A DNA stretch of 64,000 bases. Source: Hofstenia miamia. Lineage: Eukaryota; Xenacoelomorpha; Acoela; Hofsteniidae. The stretch covers positions 198,308 to 262,307 of the forward strand of contig CABFPE010000602.1 of the NCBI GenBank assembly GCA_900660155.1, written 5' to 3'. A program made the translations under genes and the position numbers. The notes beneath the pieces are model-generated. The model was not told the DNA's origin. It did not search any database and saw only the letters and a program-made list of their open reading frames with translations. Below are positions 36,101 through 49,500 of this stretch, piece by piece (the first letter of the stretch is position 1; each line of letters begins with the position of its first letter).

Positions 36101-39100
36101 AAAGATGCACTGCGAAAAACTATCTGAAAGAAAAAAATTTACTTTTATTCCTGATAACCCACACCTCCGATTCGGACTCTAGGGTGATATTCATACTTAG
36201 TACTTGATAGTACTAATTGCTAATTAGCCAACATTAGTAGATTACAACAAATACCACTGAGACTAATTGCCCTACATGCGCTAGCAAACATTTTTCTTAA
36301 AAAAATTGATTTGCAAAACGGGAATACTCTGCGAAAAAGTATCACTTTCAAATATGTTGATTTATAATAAATACTGAGTAAGAGACCATTTTGAATTGTA
36401 AATGATGATTAAACAATTTTTTAATCAACAGCACTTTTTATTACCAGTACATTTCAACTCATTTAATCACATTAATTCATCATAACGAAAACCTTCCCAA
36501 AGTTACATTAATGAAATAAGAGGCTTAATGTTAAAAGACCTAAAGAAAAATGGAAGGCCACACAAATCAGTGAATTCCATAAAATAATTTTAAATATTGT
36601 TGGGGATTTTAAAATTTTGCTTAGTATGTTGATTCGAAAAGACTCCATTCAATTGCAACATTTCATTAAGTTTTACACGAGGATGTATAAAAACAAACAT
36701 GTAGAATTTCAAATGGTTGAAGTAGATTTTAAGCCACTCTATTACACCCACCTAATTTTCTGTGGTGCACTAGCATTCAACAATTTTTTGGATAAAAATA
36801 ATTTAATAAATTAAATTAACTTATTAATAGGGATACTTACATTTACATTTGGCATATCAATAAGAAGATCTTGATAAGGCCAGGGCGGTGCAGAAGGCCG
36901 ATGTAAAGATTCGGTTGACATCGGGTGACAAGTTGTAAAGTCAGTTGAACTCTGCGCACATTTTAATGACGGAATTTTAGGATAAAATGGTGTGTCGGCA
37001 GAACTTTGTCTCCGAAGTGAGGCCTCTGAAGGGGTTACATTTACGGGCTGATTCTTCAGTTTATTCACTTGTGAGGAAATACAATCTATCAAACCCTGAG
37101 ATGATGTCTTAGGATCAGGATTGGGCTCGAATTGAACTGATGACCATCGTCTGCTTTCAAAGAACGACTTTGAGCCGGTAGTGTCCTTTTGACTTAATTC
37201 GAAATACTGGTTTTGTTGAACTCCTAGACCTGCTAATTCAGGATCTACAGAGGTACTGTGTCTCTTAGGACGAGGGATGGCCGGGTATTGTGGATTGTCA
37301 GAGTTAGCGGGAAGTACGGGCTCTCGTTTGTCTAACTTTTCTGCAAGCACCGCATCATAAATGTTGGCATCGCCATACACTTCACTGACAGATGCATAGG
37401 GTTCTTGAGATTGGCAAGTACTAGATTGTATATTAAGTGGTGTCCAAGATGAATCTGTCTGTGGAATAGTGCTATCAGAATCACTGCTAAAATCATCATC
37501 ACTGTACAAGGAATTATCGTAAACTTCATCTAAAAAAATATCAGGTAATTTCTACTCGATGAAGAAGAAAGAGTAAAAAACATTTGAAGTTTATACCTGT
37601 ATATGAAAAATTAATTCTCGTATAATTGAAGAAAGAGAAAGGCATTAAGAATCATCCAGTTCTACAACTCAATCGACGTGAATACAAGAAGTTTCCTCAT
37701 TAGAATGTGGTGCAAACCTCACATGACTGTTCGTATTTTAAAATTAACAGTCAAATTAATAAGACAACAGATCTACAATTAAAAAAACAATACATGTGTA
37801 TCTCTTAATTACCTGTAAAGTTTCTAAAAGAAGAGGAATGGGTTGCAAATAACATGACTATGGTATTTTTTATCTCATGCATCAAAAAATATTAAGAAAT
37901 GTCACATGTAATTTGGAAATCAAATTAAATAGAATTCAACAATTAAAGAAAATGTGCATGCCTTTGGAAGCAGGTAGCTGTTTGATCTCATTGATTATCT
38001 TCTCCAACATTCCTGTTGCATACAGTGAGTCATCCTTTTGGGTGCTTGAATCTAAAACTTTGGTTTGATTAGGAAAGCAACATTTCTAAACCTGAAGAAG
38101 TGGAATGAATGAGAGTTTCTGTTATACAGGTAGTCTTCTCAGCTGTTTGAGGTTTGAATTGTAGAGGGGGAGAACACTGCGCGTCACTGCTTTCGACAGG
38201 GATGTCAATCAAATTGGCAGTTGCAGGGGGAGGTGGAGGCGGCGGTTGTGCAACTTTAAGTGCAGGAGTAGAAGGAGAACTAAATTGAATCTAGAATTTA
38301 AAAAGAAAATAAAACAAAGCATCAAACAGTTCAATAAGAAACGAAGAAGATTGAAATATCTTAGGCATCAATAGCTATCATAGTTTCAAAGTGTTTTTAA
38401 GTTTGAAATGTTGAATTCAAGAACCTTAAAACTTAAGCAGGTTGTGAATTTTTGAAAAAATTTTAAACACTTATTACTCAATGACTAATAAAGGCATCCA
38501 CATTTTGAACGCGCCACGGAATAAAGGAGTCTCTTATCTATACATGTTTATACATTACATACAACCACGTTCACCAATAAATAAAGTCCATTGCTCGCGA
38601 TTTCCAAATTTCCTAATGGACTTGCAGAAAATTCTTTGAATATGAAAAAAGTTTATCCAGCTAAAAAGCACCAAAACGTTTACGGTTAACGTAAATGACA
38701 CCATTAATGCAAAGAGTTTTTTGGAATTCCAGTGTTGAAGCTTTCAAAATACCAAAATGTTGTAATACAAGAATTTATTCTTCCAGAGACAATCGCAATT
38801 TGATAGTTATAAAAAAGGTCGTTATAAAACGATGGTTATAAAGCAAATTTATTACATTGGAAATAAAACGATTTGGCGGGGAATATATTTTGGTCGTTAT
38901 ATAAGCAAATAGTCATTATAAGAAAGGTTATAATAAAAAATTCTACTGCATTTACGTGTGGAGCAAAACTTATTTCTCCAACTTAGCAATATATAAAATT
39001 TGGCCTATGTCACTCACCTCATACAAATTAGAAAGTTTTTTTCAGTTAAATAATCAAATGATGAGAGAGATCATCAAACCAAAGCAATTCTATATGAAAA

Positions 39101-42100
39101 AATAATATTTGGATTTTTTAGCCTGTATTTTCAAGAGTATGCAAGAAAAAATGAGCAAAAAAGTATTCCAGACTAAAATAAACAAACAGTACAATAAAAG
39201 AAGTGCAAAAGTAGAACTACAACGTGATTTGATTACGGAAAACAAATCCAATCAAAGGAAAGAAGTTGTTTAGTAAAAGTTTGTTATTGATGCAACTTCA
39301 GCACATCATTAATTGATGAGAAAAGAGCCATTAAGTAGAAAGTACTCACCGAAAATCTTGAAAAAAAACAGAATTTATTAACATGCAATGAATTTTTTTA
39401 ATATGAAGGAAACATTCCTAAGAAATTTCAATTGCAATTGAGGACTAAATTTACTTATCTCGCAATTAGTTATTTTGAAGGAGAGTTTGGGTCTATATGC
39501 AGGTACCAGGTGGCCAATTCAATTCCGTTTTTCATTTTTTATTTTGATCATTTGGAAAGATTAAATAAAAATTGAAATTGAAAAACGGAAATGACCGGTT
39601 TTCATTTTCGCTTTTTAAATTTCATTTTGTCAATTTCCATTTTAAAATTTTTCAAAAGAAAAACAAAATTTGAAAAATGAAAAGTGAAAAACGAAAATGA
39701 AGAATAAAACATTTCAATTCCGTTCTTCATTTTTCATTTTTATTATTTTATAAAGCCTTAATTAAAAATTAAATTGAAAATGAAAAATGAAAACGAAAAA
39801 TGAAAAGCCAAAATGAAAAATGAAACATTTCAATTCCGTTCTTCTTTTTTTATTTTTATTATTTTATAAAGCCCTTATTAAAAATTAAATTGAAAAATGA
39901 AAAATGAAAACGAAAAATGAAAAGCGAAAATGAAAAATGAAACATTTCAATTCCGTTCTTCATTTTTCATTTTTATTATTTTATAAAGCTCTTATTAAAA
40001 ATTAAATTGAAAAATGAAAACGAAAATGAAAAATGAAACATTTCAATTCCGTCTTTCATTTTCTGATTTTTGTTTTGGTGTTTATCATTCTTATGTAATT
40101 GCTATCCCATTGTTTAATCAATAAAAAGTAACCGCAAATATAATTGAAAGAAATTGATGCACATATTAGGTAAACAACCACTCTTTGTATTATTGAGAGA
40201 AGCTATAGTAGTTCAAAAACAACAACATAGCAATTACATAAGATGATAACAACCAAAACGAAAATCAAAAAACGAAAAACGGAATTGAATTGTTTCATTT
40301 TTCATTTTCGTTTTTCATTTTTTTATTTTTTTGAAAAATTTTAAAAATGGAGATTGGCAAAATGAAAAACGGTCATTTCCATTTTTCAATTTCAATTTTC
40401 ATTTAGTCTTTCCAAATGATCAAAATGAAAAATGAAAAACAGAATTGAATTGGCCACCTGGTACCTGCATAGGGCTAGCATGAGAGGTATTGACTAGAAA
40501 TTTATGTTGAGAATAGAATATATCATAAAAGACAAATTGGCATTGAACATTTTTTACCAATTGCAAACATCTATTTTCTCAGAATAATGATGTTGTTTGT
40601 CTTCTCAGTTAAAATCCAATCTGAAATTGAGTAGAAACATTCAAAATATTCGAGTAATTGCAGTCTAGAAATCTGAGAATCGACATGACTGCTTCAATTG
40701 GACACTAAAAATTATACCTGGTGGTATGGGTCTTTGTGGGAGGAACAATGGCTGTGGTTTGTAGAAACACATTGCCAACAACCCACGTCTTCTCATTCTG
40801 CACTCGACACAACGATGAGTTTGGACTAAAAGAATATAATTGAAAAAGCCCCGCATTTCAGGTTCAATCTTGATATTCGGTTATAAACCTCGTTTTGCAC
40901 AAAGCCTAGAATGTAATTTTCCATCATATTTTCGCAATATACATCTGCAATAACACTTGGTATAGGACTTTTTGCTTGTAAGATTAAAAAAGTCCAATGA
41001 CCATTTGAATTTAAATGAAATCTCGTAAATAGAAAAGCCAACAAACGTGAATGTACAAAAATAAGAGACGTTTTGCAGATTAAGAGATACATAAACAAAA
41101 AGTGTCTAAAGGGAAATACATACACTTCATTCACAGATTGAAAGTATAAGTCGTATATTTTGTAATAAAATAGATTTTGCAAAAATGAATGACTTAGTGC
41201 ACCTTTAAATCAAATCCTTTCTAAATATTTTTAAGGATATAATCTACAAATATTGAGAAATTTGCGATGATGATCAAAAATCGATTGCGACGGATTCGTA
41301 ATTGATTAAAATTTATTGATGGAGTTAATGATGAAATACGAGCTACACACACATATATATATATATATATAAATATTCATATTAGTTCAAACATACACAA
41401 ATTAATTTAGAATTAACTTTAAATCTCCTAGGAAGACTTGCAATGGTTAATTCAATATCCATCTACCGAAAAAACACTGAATTTAGTTGTTGTGGTCAGA
41501 GAAGTTTAGTTCTTATGATGAGAATTTGAAAGTATTTTAAGAATCGGAAATTTCATTGAAAAATATTCAAACCTTCATGTACTTCGAGCACGGCAATAAT
41601 CTTTACCACGAATATTCACTACTACATGGAAGCACACTTACCAATGGATGAGGTAATATCTCAAGATTTCCAAATTTCTTAATGGATTTGGAGGAACTGT
41701 TCGAAAACTTGGGGAGTTCATGTTTAATGAAATACTCAAATTTCGAAACTTAGTAATAATTGGTCAAAATTAAGTTACTAAGTCCCTTAAATCGATAAAT
41801 AACTTAAACACTAAATTATATAAAATTTTAAATTATTTACATGATACCATCTTCGACAAACCCTTCTCAACGAGCAAAGCTGTTCTTATTGAATTTGTAC
41901 TAAATTTTGTAAAATATTCAACAGAATAATAAGCTTATTTAATCTAACCTGCGTAATTAACCCTATGAAAAACATCAAGTTGGTTATTTTGTAGTTTGTA
42001 GTATCCAACAGTTCATGATATTGTGAAATCTTGTGAATAGATTGGCTCATTCAGTAAGTATCAATATTTTACTTAGAGCTTCTCAATTAAGCGCAAAGCA

Positions 42101-45100
42101 ATCCTTTAACTATTTTTGCAAAAACAGATNTTCTATCATTATACACAGTTAAGAGGGGGTGATACACGGTCCAACTTGTGAGTCAAACTTACAAACATAA
42201 TCCGATTTCAACAAAATTCAACTTGAAACTTTCGGTAATAATTGTACAGTTTTCACTGATATTATATTCGACTTTGTTCAACAGCCGGCGGAAGCTTGCG
42301 AATTTCAAAAAAAATGAATTTCATCAACAGCAGATGCAAATCAAACAGAGAATGAATGCTATAGAATTCATAAACAATGTTGAAATATTTTAAAATATAA
42401 CAAATTTTACCAGTAATATCTTGTACTTTCCGAACATAATTTCTTTTCAATTTCAGCAAACAGATTTTATTAGAACTTTTTAACACAATGTTGGTCTAGC
42501 AACCGTAAATTTAAAAAAAGTTCTAAACCATATCTTAAAAATCGGGCGAATTAGCAAGCGTAAGTCTAAGTTTCAGCTCATTTACACCTCTGTATTTACC
42601 ATAGCTCTAAATGCGAACATAGGAAGAAATTAGGCTCATTTTAATAATCTGAGAAATATTATCTTCAATTTCGCGTTCATGAAATTTGCTATGTTAATAC
42701 ATTAGTGAAGAAATGAAATAATAAATTCTGACGTTTCTTTATCATCTAGAAAAGCCTCTATGATCAATCCCTGTCAGGAAGGTTTTGTCTGACATTTCGC
42801 TATTGCATATTATGTTGTTGATCTCTTAAAGAACTTGCCAGGATTTTTAAAAATTTTATTCCCAACATCGATTTTTCAATAGAAAAATTGAAAGTGTCTA
42901 TTTCAAACACGTTTTACACCAAAACCTATGAATCTATAAAACCCTCCATGACGATTTATTGCTGACTAAGCCTTCTTGTTTAAATCGTGCTATTTCACTT
43001 TGTTGTAATGAACTTGCCAATTTAATTATCGCACAACACTTATTTTGAAGCAAATCAATTTAGTTGTTTTCCTCCGCTTAGTGGTGTGCAATTAAAGTGA
43101 TTCATATTTCTTGAGATGTGTATCTGTACTTTACATTACTACGAGAGCTATATAAATAATTATTTCAGAATGAATATTTATTGATTAAATTCTTCTAAAT
43201 AAAAAAAGATAGGGCGATAGATAATGGTGAAAGATATTCGTGAATTTCGTGATATTACGTGCCCGTCCTCTTGAGAAACTTATTAATTAACATTAAAAAA
43301 ACTTCGAAGTCATTTTTCTCAAACATCTATATTATGTATCTCTTACTTTATGAATGAAATAAAAATGTTTTGGTACAACGGTCATTGACCTTTTATGTCC
43401 CACCTTACCCTATCCTAGACATTCAATTATAACCAATTTTCATGAAATTCACCCTAAGGACCTTTTCCCTATCAAAGGGCTCATTTATAAAGCTCTATAA
43501 ATGCAACCAAGTTCTCTGTCAACATTTGTATAATGCATCGTAGGTCTTACCCGTGTTATACGAAAACAACTGGTTAACTGATTTTATTAACTGCGCGATC
43601 GCGAGAGAAAGTGTGGCACACTTGTTTGAATGGGGTGATAAACTGTTGAACTTAATTACCCGACACACTTGTTTGACGAGAAAAATCAAAAGCGATTAGA
43701 TCGCTGAAGGCGTCGCGCGCACTATTGACTTTAATTTACGTAAATACAAAACTATTTAGTTTACAAAATAGAACACAGAGCTTTCTTTACGTCAACACGC
43801 ACTAACAATTTAATGATCACAGAAATTTAACAAATTCCCGCTCGATCTATTTTCGCGTTGATTAAACTGTTGACACATAAAATAGAACATAGCGTTTTCA
43901 ATGAACGTGCGCGCACTGCAATTAATTAATTAAACAATTCGTAACGATGAAAGGCTTTGATTCATTCAGAAGCGAGCCTCGAATTATAATTTATAGTTAA
44001 AAAAATAATTCTTACAAGCAGTTTACAAAAAATTGGCCATAGCTTTATAAAGAGGAGCTTTTTTAATAATTGGACGGAATTAATTGACTTGGAAAGAAGG
44101 ATCAAGCTGTTATTTAGTTCATTACGTGTATTAAATCCCAGAGCTTTATTTTATTTTGAACACCTATTTCTTTGCCCGATATCAATAATGCTCATATTTA
44201 GAATTTAGTTAATTAATAAATAGCCTTATACAGAATTTGTTTGATATTGTTCCAATGGGACAAATGCTTATATTAATGCAGGCTATCTACTAGTTTACAT
44301 ATAATAGTTAATAATTATTTGAATTCCGGATTGAAAAATGTAGTGACTTGAAATCTTTTGTTTAGCAATGCAAAATTATATTGTGATAACTAGAATAACT
44401 ATATGAAAGTTTTGTTATATTCTTAGATCGATAACGATAATCTAAAAGAAATTTCAGCATGCATTAAGGTTAAATTTTAAAATAAACCGCGATAACATAT
44501 ATTGTGGCTATTTGACAAAAACTATTACTGTCCTTTCCCCGACAGTTATTGGCTTTTAGCGAGATAAATTGGTGATTTAGCATACCACCCAAATGTATAA
44601 TCTAATTTTTAATTTTTTAAGATGCAAAAAGAAATATTTTTTCATGTTACTATCAGCAGCGTCACGATAAATTTGAGGCCTGGTGCGGGATGTCAATTCG
44701 GGGTCCCCACCCCAAAACTCCCAAATTTATGCATTAAATTTTCATTAACTGCTTTGGTGTATACTAGATACTACTTACCAAATAATTTGTACCTGCATAG
44801 CTATATGACCTCCAAAAGTGTTTATTAAATATTTTTTTGTAATATTGGGACTAAATTTTTTGCAATTTATATAATTACATTGTTATTTTGATATGTTCGG
44901 GCCCAAAAGGCTCCAAATTCCAAACTTGTTTAAATTTGCCAATGATAAGTTTTATTTTAATTTTAGAGAATAAAAAATTGTATTGCCCGGTGGAGTCGCA
45001 TTTCTTCAGATGACGACACTTACTATAGCACGGATTATAGCTCACGGATTTGTGTGCCGAGCAATTATATAATTAATTTTGACACACAAGTTTGACCGTG

Positions 45101-46459
45101 TATCACCCTTTAGTAGGAAATTGTTCATGCAACACAGTAAAAGTTCCTTCTCGAAATGAATGGTGATACCTATTTATATCAATTTCTCATCTATAATAAC
45201 AGAATATGGATATAAAAGACAAAATTAAAACAAAACACAAATGGCAAGGATCTTGAAAAAATATCAGGCCTTACGAAGAATTTGGCGAAGAAAGCTCCCA
45301 ATATTTTAAAACAGAAGAGAAAATAGTTGGATTGATTTGAGGTATGAATCGACATTCCAGTTGCACCTTTAGGAAAAAGCCTCTTTCTTAGCGAAAAGCA
45401 CCGAAGTTTTTCAAAAAAATTATGGCTTGAGGAGCTTTTTCAAAAGAAGGATTTAGTGGACTCAACTAATAATAGACCTTTGTGCTTGGGTCACTTAAGG
45501 ATGTAAAATGTTATTGCAAAATTAGCGAATAAGTATAGGAAACAAAAAACAAAAAGTTGTCTGTAAAACGAAAAAACCAAATTCAAAAAACCATCCTTAA
45601 ATGATGGACTTTTGACATTGCAAACATTAGACCATCTTGAATTTACATCAAATCGATTGAAGTTTCCTCTTCAAATCTGCTTAATTAAAAATATTTAAAT
45701 TGTCCCCTAACTGAAAAAAAACATATTGAGCAAAAGAGAGTTTTTGTATCATCAAGGGGTATTTAATGAAGATAGGATTAGTGGAGACTTACTAGACATG
45801 AATGACTGAAAGCGTGTCTCCTTTGCTGGTAGCGATTACTTTCGATGCTTCATCTTTTGGAGAATCTTTTACTGCAGCTACCTGATTGGGCTTATACTAA
45901 AAAAATGCAGATCAACATCCTAATAATAAAATTATATTTTCTAAAAAATAAAAAACACAAATTTTTGAAGGACATTGTTAAATTATTAATCTTTAACGGT
46001 TCGTGACTGAATAAAAAAATATATGTTGTGACTTTTTGGAGTGCATATGCACCACAACTAAATTTTTTTGCCGAAAAAATTATGAATTCTACCAAAATAT
46101 GTTTTTTTTAAATTAATATCAATAAATAGCTTCTCCCCAAGTATATTATCTCATTGAAATATAATTTAATGAAACATGATTTTGACTATGTTAATGTATA
46201 TTTCAAATTTTGGGTTTAGACTGCCATTATTTTTTAGATTTTTATGCAAATATTTATGAATACTGGAAATATGAAGTTCAATATTATTTTACCATCTTTG
46301 GAAATATACTTTTTATATAACTTTTAATAGTTCTGCTATTTAGTGAATTTTTTTTAATTTTTTATTGAAAATATGTGACATATATACGGAAATGTAGTTT
46401 TTTATGCAATAAATTTGTCTTAAAATCTAACTATTAAATTTGATATATATATATACATG

Positions 46460-46512
<53 letters not shown>

Positions 46513-49500
46513 TCATATTTATTTATTTGCATACACAATGCATATATCATATATAAATACATTCCTATATATGTAGGTAGATATTTTCGTTAGGAATTTT
46601 TATAATCCAGCAGCTAGATGTTGGAATGCATGTGCAGTCACAAATATAAATTTTCGCAACAAAATACTTTGTGCAAATTGAATCTGATGTTTTTTTCATT
46701 TGAAAGGTTTCTTTGTTTAGTGAAAAGTCATAGAATTTCATTTGTGTAACTGCAACTTTTTCCAAGATATATTTAAGTAACATTGCTTAGGGTGCAATTG
46801 CACCCCAAATCGTCACGAACCGTTAATAATTTTACAAAATATGACTAAACACAATTAGGTGTCTCGATTTATTATCTGGAATGCAACATTTCAACTGGAA
46901 ACTGTAATCCAAAAGTTTATTACATTTCGCCTTCAATGTCAGTCCATTACAATTAAATACTAAAAAATATTACAACCACTGCTTTAACCAATTACAACCA
47001 ACTTTTTTATATTTTGGTTACAACCATAAGATACTATGAATGTATAAAAGTTAAGTTGGAAACAAAGATGGCAACATTTAAATATTTATATTTGTAAGTT
47101 AAGAAAAAGAATGATAGTTTGATATTTGCATTTTTTATAAACCAAAACCCAAATATTGGTTTTGATTCACTTTACACCCCAATGATTTACGCTAGTACTA
47201 CGGTTATTCCGTACGAGTACTTTGACAAATTCGTTACAAAATCCTCAATTCCCTCTTCAATTTCATATTATATAAAAATATCAGCATGCTAATTTTACTC
47301 AAAAAAAATTATCATTATATAGTTTTAATTATCTTCGAAGCAAGGAAAAGGTAACTAGGAAGTTTAATTGCTCTTCACACAAATGCAATAGATTTTTAGA
47401 AAATCTTGATCTCAGTAAAAATATTTAGTGATTTCGAAAACATTGCTATTATTTTCAACGGCTTCCGTTTCTTGGAATAAAATTTTTAAAAAATGAAAAA
47501 AAGCAAAATATTTCAAGAGTCGTAAAAATGATTAAAAATGTTAAATATTAGGTTTGGTTATCTAAACCAACTTATTTTTGTCTGTAGTTATGTGTTTTAC
47601 CTGAATTTGCACTACAATTGTCTATTTTTCCTAAATCGCGATTTGACTCGAAAGCTTGAGAAAAATATTCGAATATAATTTTCTAATATCCGCAAGGTCC
47701 TAACTGAAATACCATCGTAATTGTAGAAGAATATTTATTTAATTACGCCTAAAATTTAATCAAGATTTAACATACATCTCACGGTATGATGATTTTCTTT
47801 AAAGCATTACACAATAAAATTATAAATTAGTGCAGGGGTCATCACCAAATGGGTGAATTTCTTGAGTGAATTATAACTTTGGAAGAAAGGTCTACTGGAA
47901 TATCGTAAATCCATAGTAGCCACCTCCAGGGAAAATTTTGGAAAAAGGGTGAGTCAGTTATTTAATCCTGAGAGCCCCTGAAATAGTCACTGTGCATATA
48001 TGAATAAACAACTTTCCACTGATGCGTATAAATTACCTGAAGAACTGCAGAAGAAATGACAGAGAACTTTGGTCTATCTGAAGGCGTCAATGACCAGCAA
48101 AGAAGAAGTACTTGGTATATATTATTTGAACAATGTGAGGGACATGACAGACGTGTTCCAGACTTTAGAAGCTGATAAATCTAAAAGAACTCATTCAAAA
48201 TACAATTCCCAGCATTGAATATGTATTGAAAACTGAATTTATATAGCATTAATAGTTAAAGTGTTATCTACACCTGGGCAACTGAATGAATAAATCACTA
48301 GAAAATAAAGATGTTTAAATTCCAGGAGATTGCAATGCCCATTAATTTTTAACGCATTACAGAAATAGATCGTTACTTGATATCAAAGCACACAGGCCGA
48401 AGTCCATTATTCGGGAATTTACAAATAATGGAAATTCTTGGAAAATCTAAGTGAACATATAACACAATCAAACACTTACTCGTTTGGCAGAAAGGTTTTC
48501 CCATGGCTGTGCACCGAACGAATACATTTCCCAAATCGTTACCGCAAACATCCAAACATCACTGGCAGTTGAAAACTTTTTCTCCGTCATGCTTTCAATG
48601 GCGGACCTTAACAGACGAAAACGAAAGTGAATATTTTGAAATATGCGTTTAACAAACTTACAAACAAAATCTTGGAATTGAAAATATACCTAGTTCACAA
48701 GTCAACGTTAAATCTTTAACTTTATAGTGTTTAAAGACTAATTCTCTACACATATCCTTCCATAAGTTGCAATCATTATTACTAATAAACGGTAATTTTT
48801 TCATTGCTAAATTAGATAGATACTAAGTGCGGGAGCACAACATGAGTTCGATTGGTTATTGAATAAATGACAATGCTGTTCTAAGCGGAATCAGTGATGC
48901 ATCAAGGTTTGCATTGTTTTGTTACAAGCAAATTTCCAATGTCCATATTCATATATATATTTCTCACTGATTCCTCTTGGACTGCTTATATATTTAATGA
49001 TACTAGTGAAAATTTAGACAAATTATAAGTTTTTACATCAAACTAATTTCACTAGTGTATACATATGTAATCTTAATCAATTTTTCAGTAGTTGCCTGAG
49101 TAGCATTCACAGCTGCATTATAGTGTTACAATTGACAATAGTTTTAGTGTTTTCATAGCACTTCTATTTCAAAAACATATTCCCACTACTAATATATTAT
49201 GTTATCCACACTTATTTATTACGTATTGCAGAGTGAATCAACTGGAAATATGATTTATACATTCTATAAACTAAGTATAATTAGTTTAATTAAGCTCAAA
49301 ATAAAAAAAATCAATGGTTTTCTCACTAATATGGTTATGAAACATTTTAATCCATCTTACTTGAGAAGTTTCTATAGTTATTGCAGAATAAAATAATACA
49401 CCAATGGCAAGTAAATGTTTTTCAGTTTAGAATGTTCCCCTAAGCATTACATTTGTAATACTAGGTTGGACATAACATTTATAAATTTCTCATTGAACAC

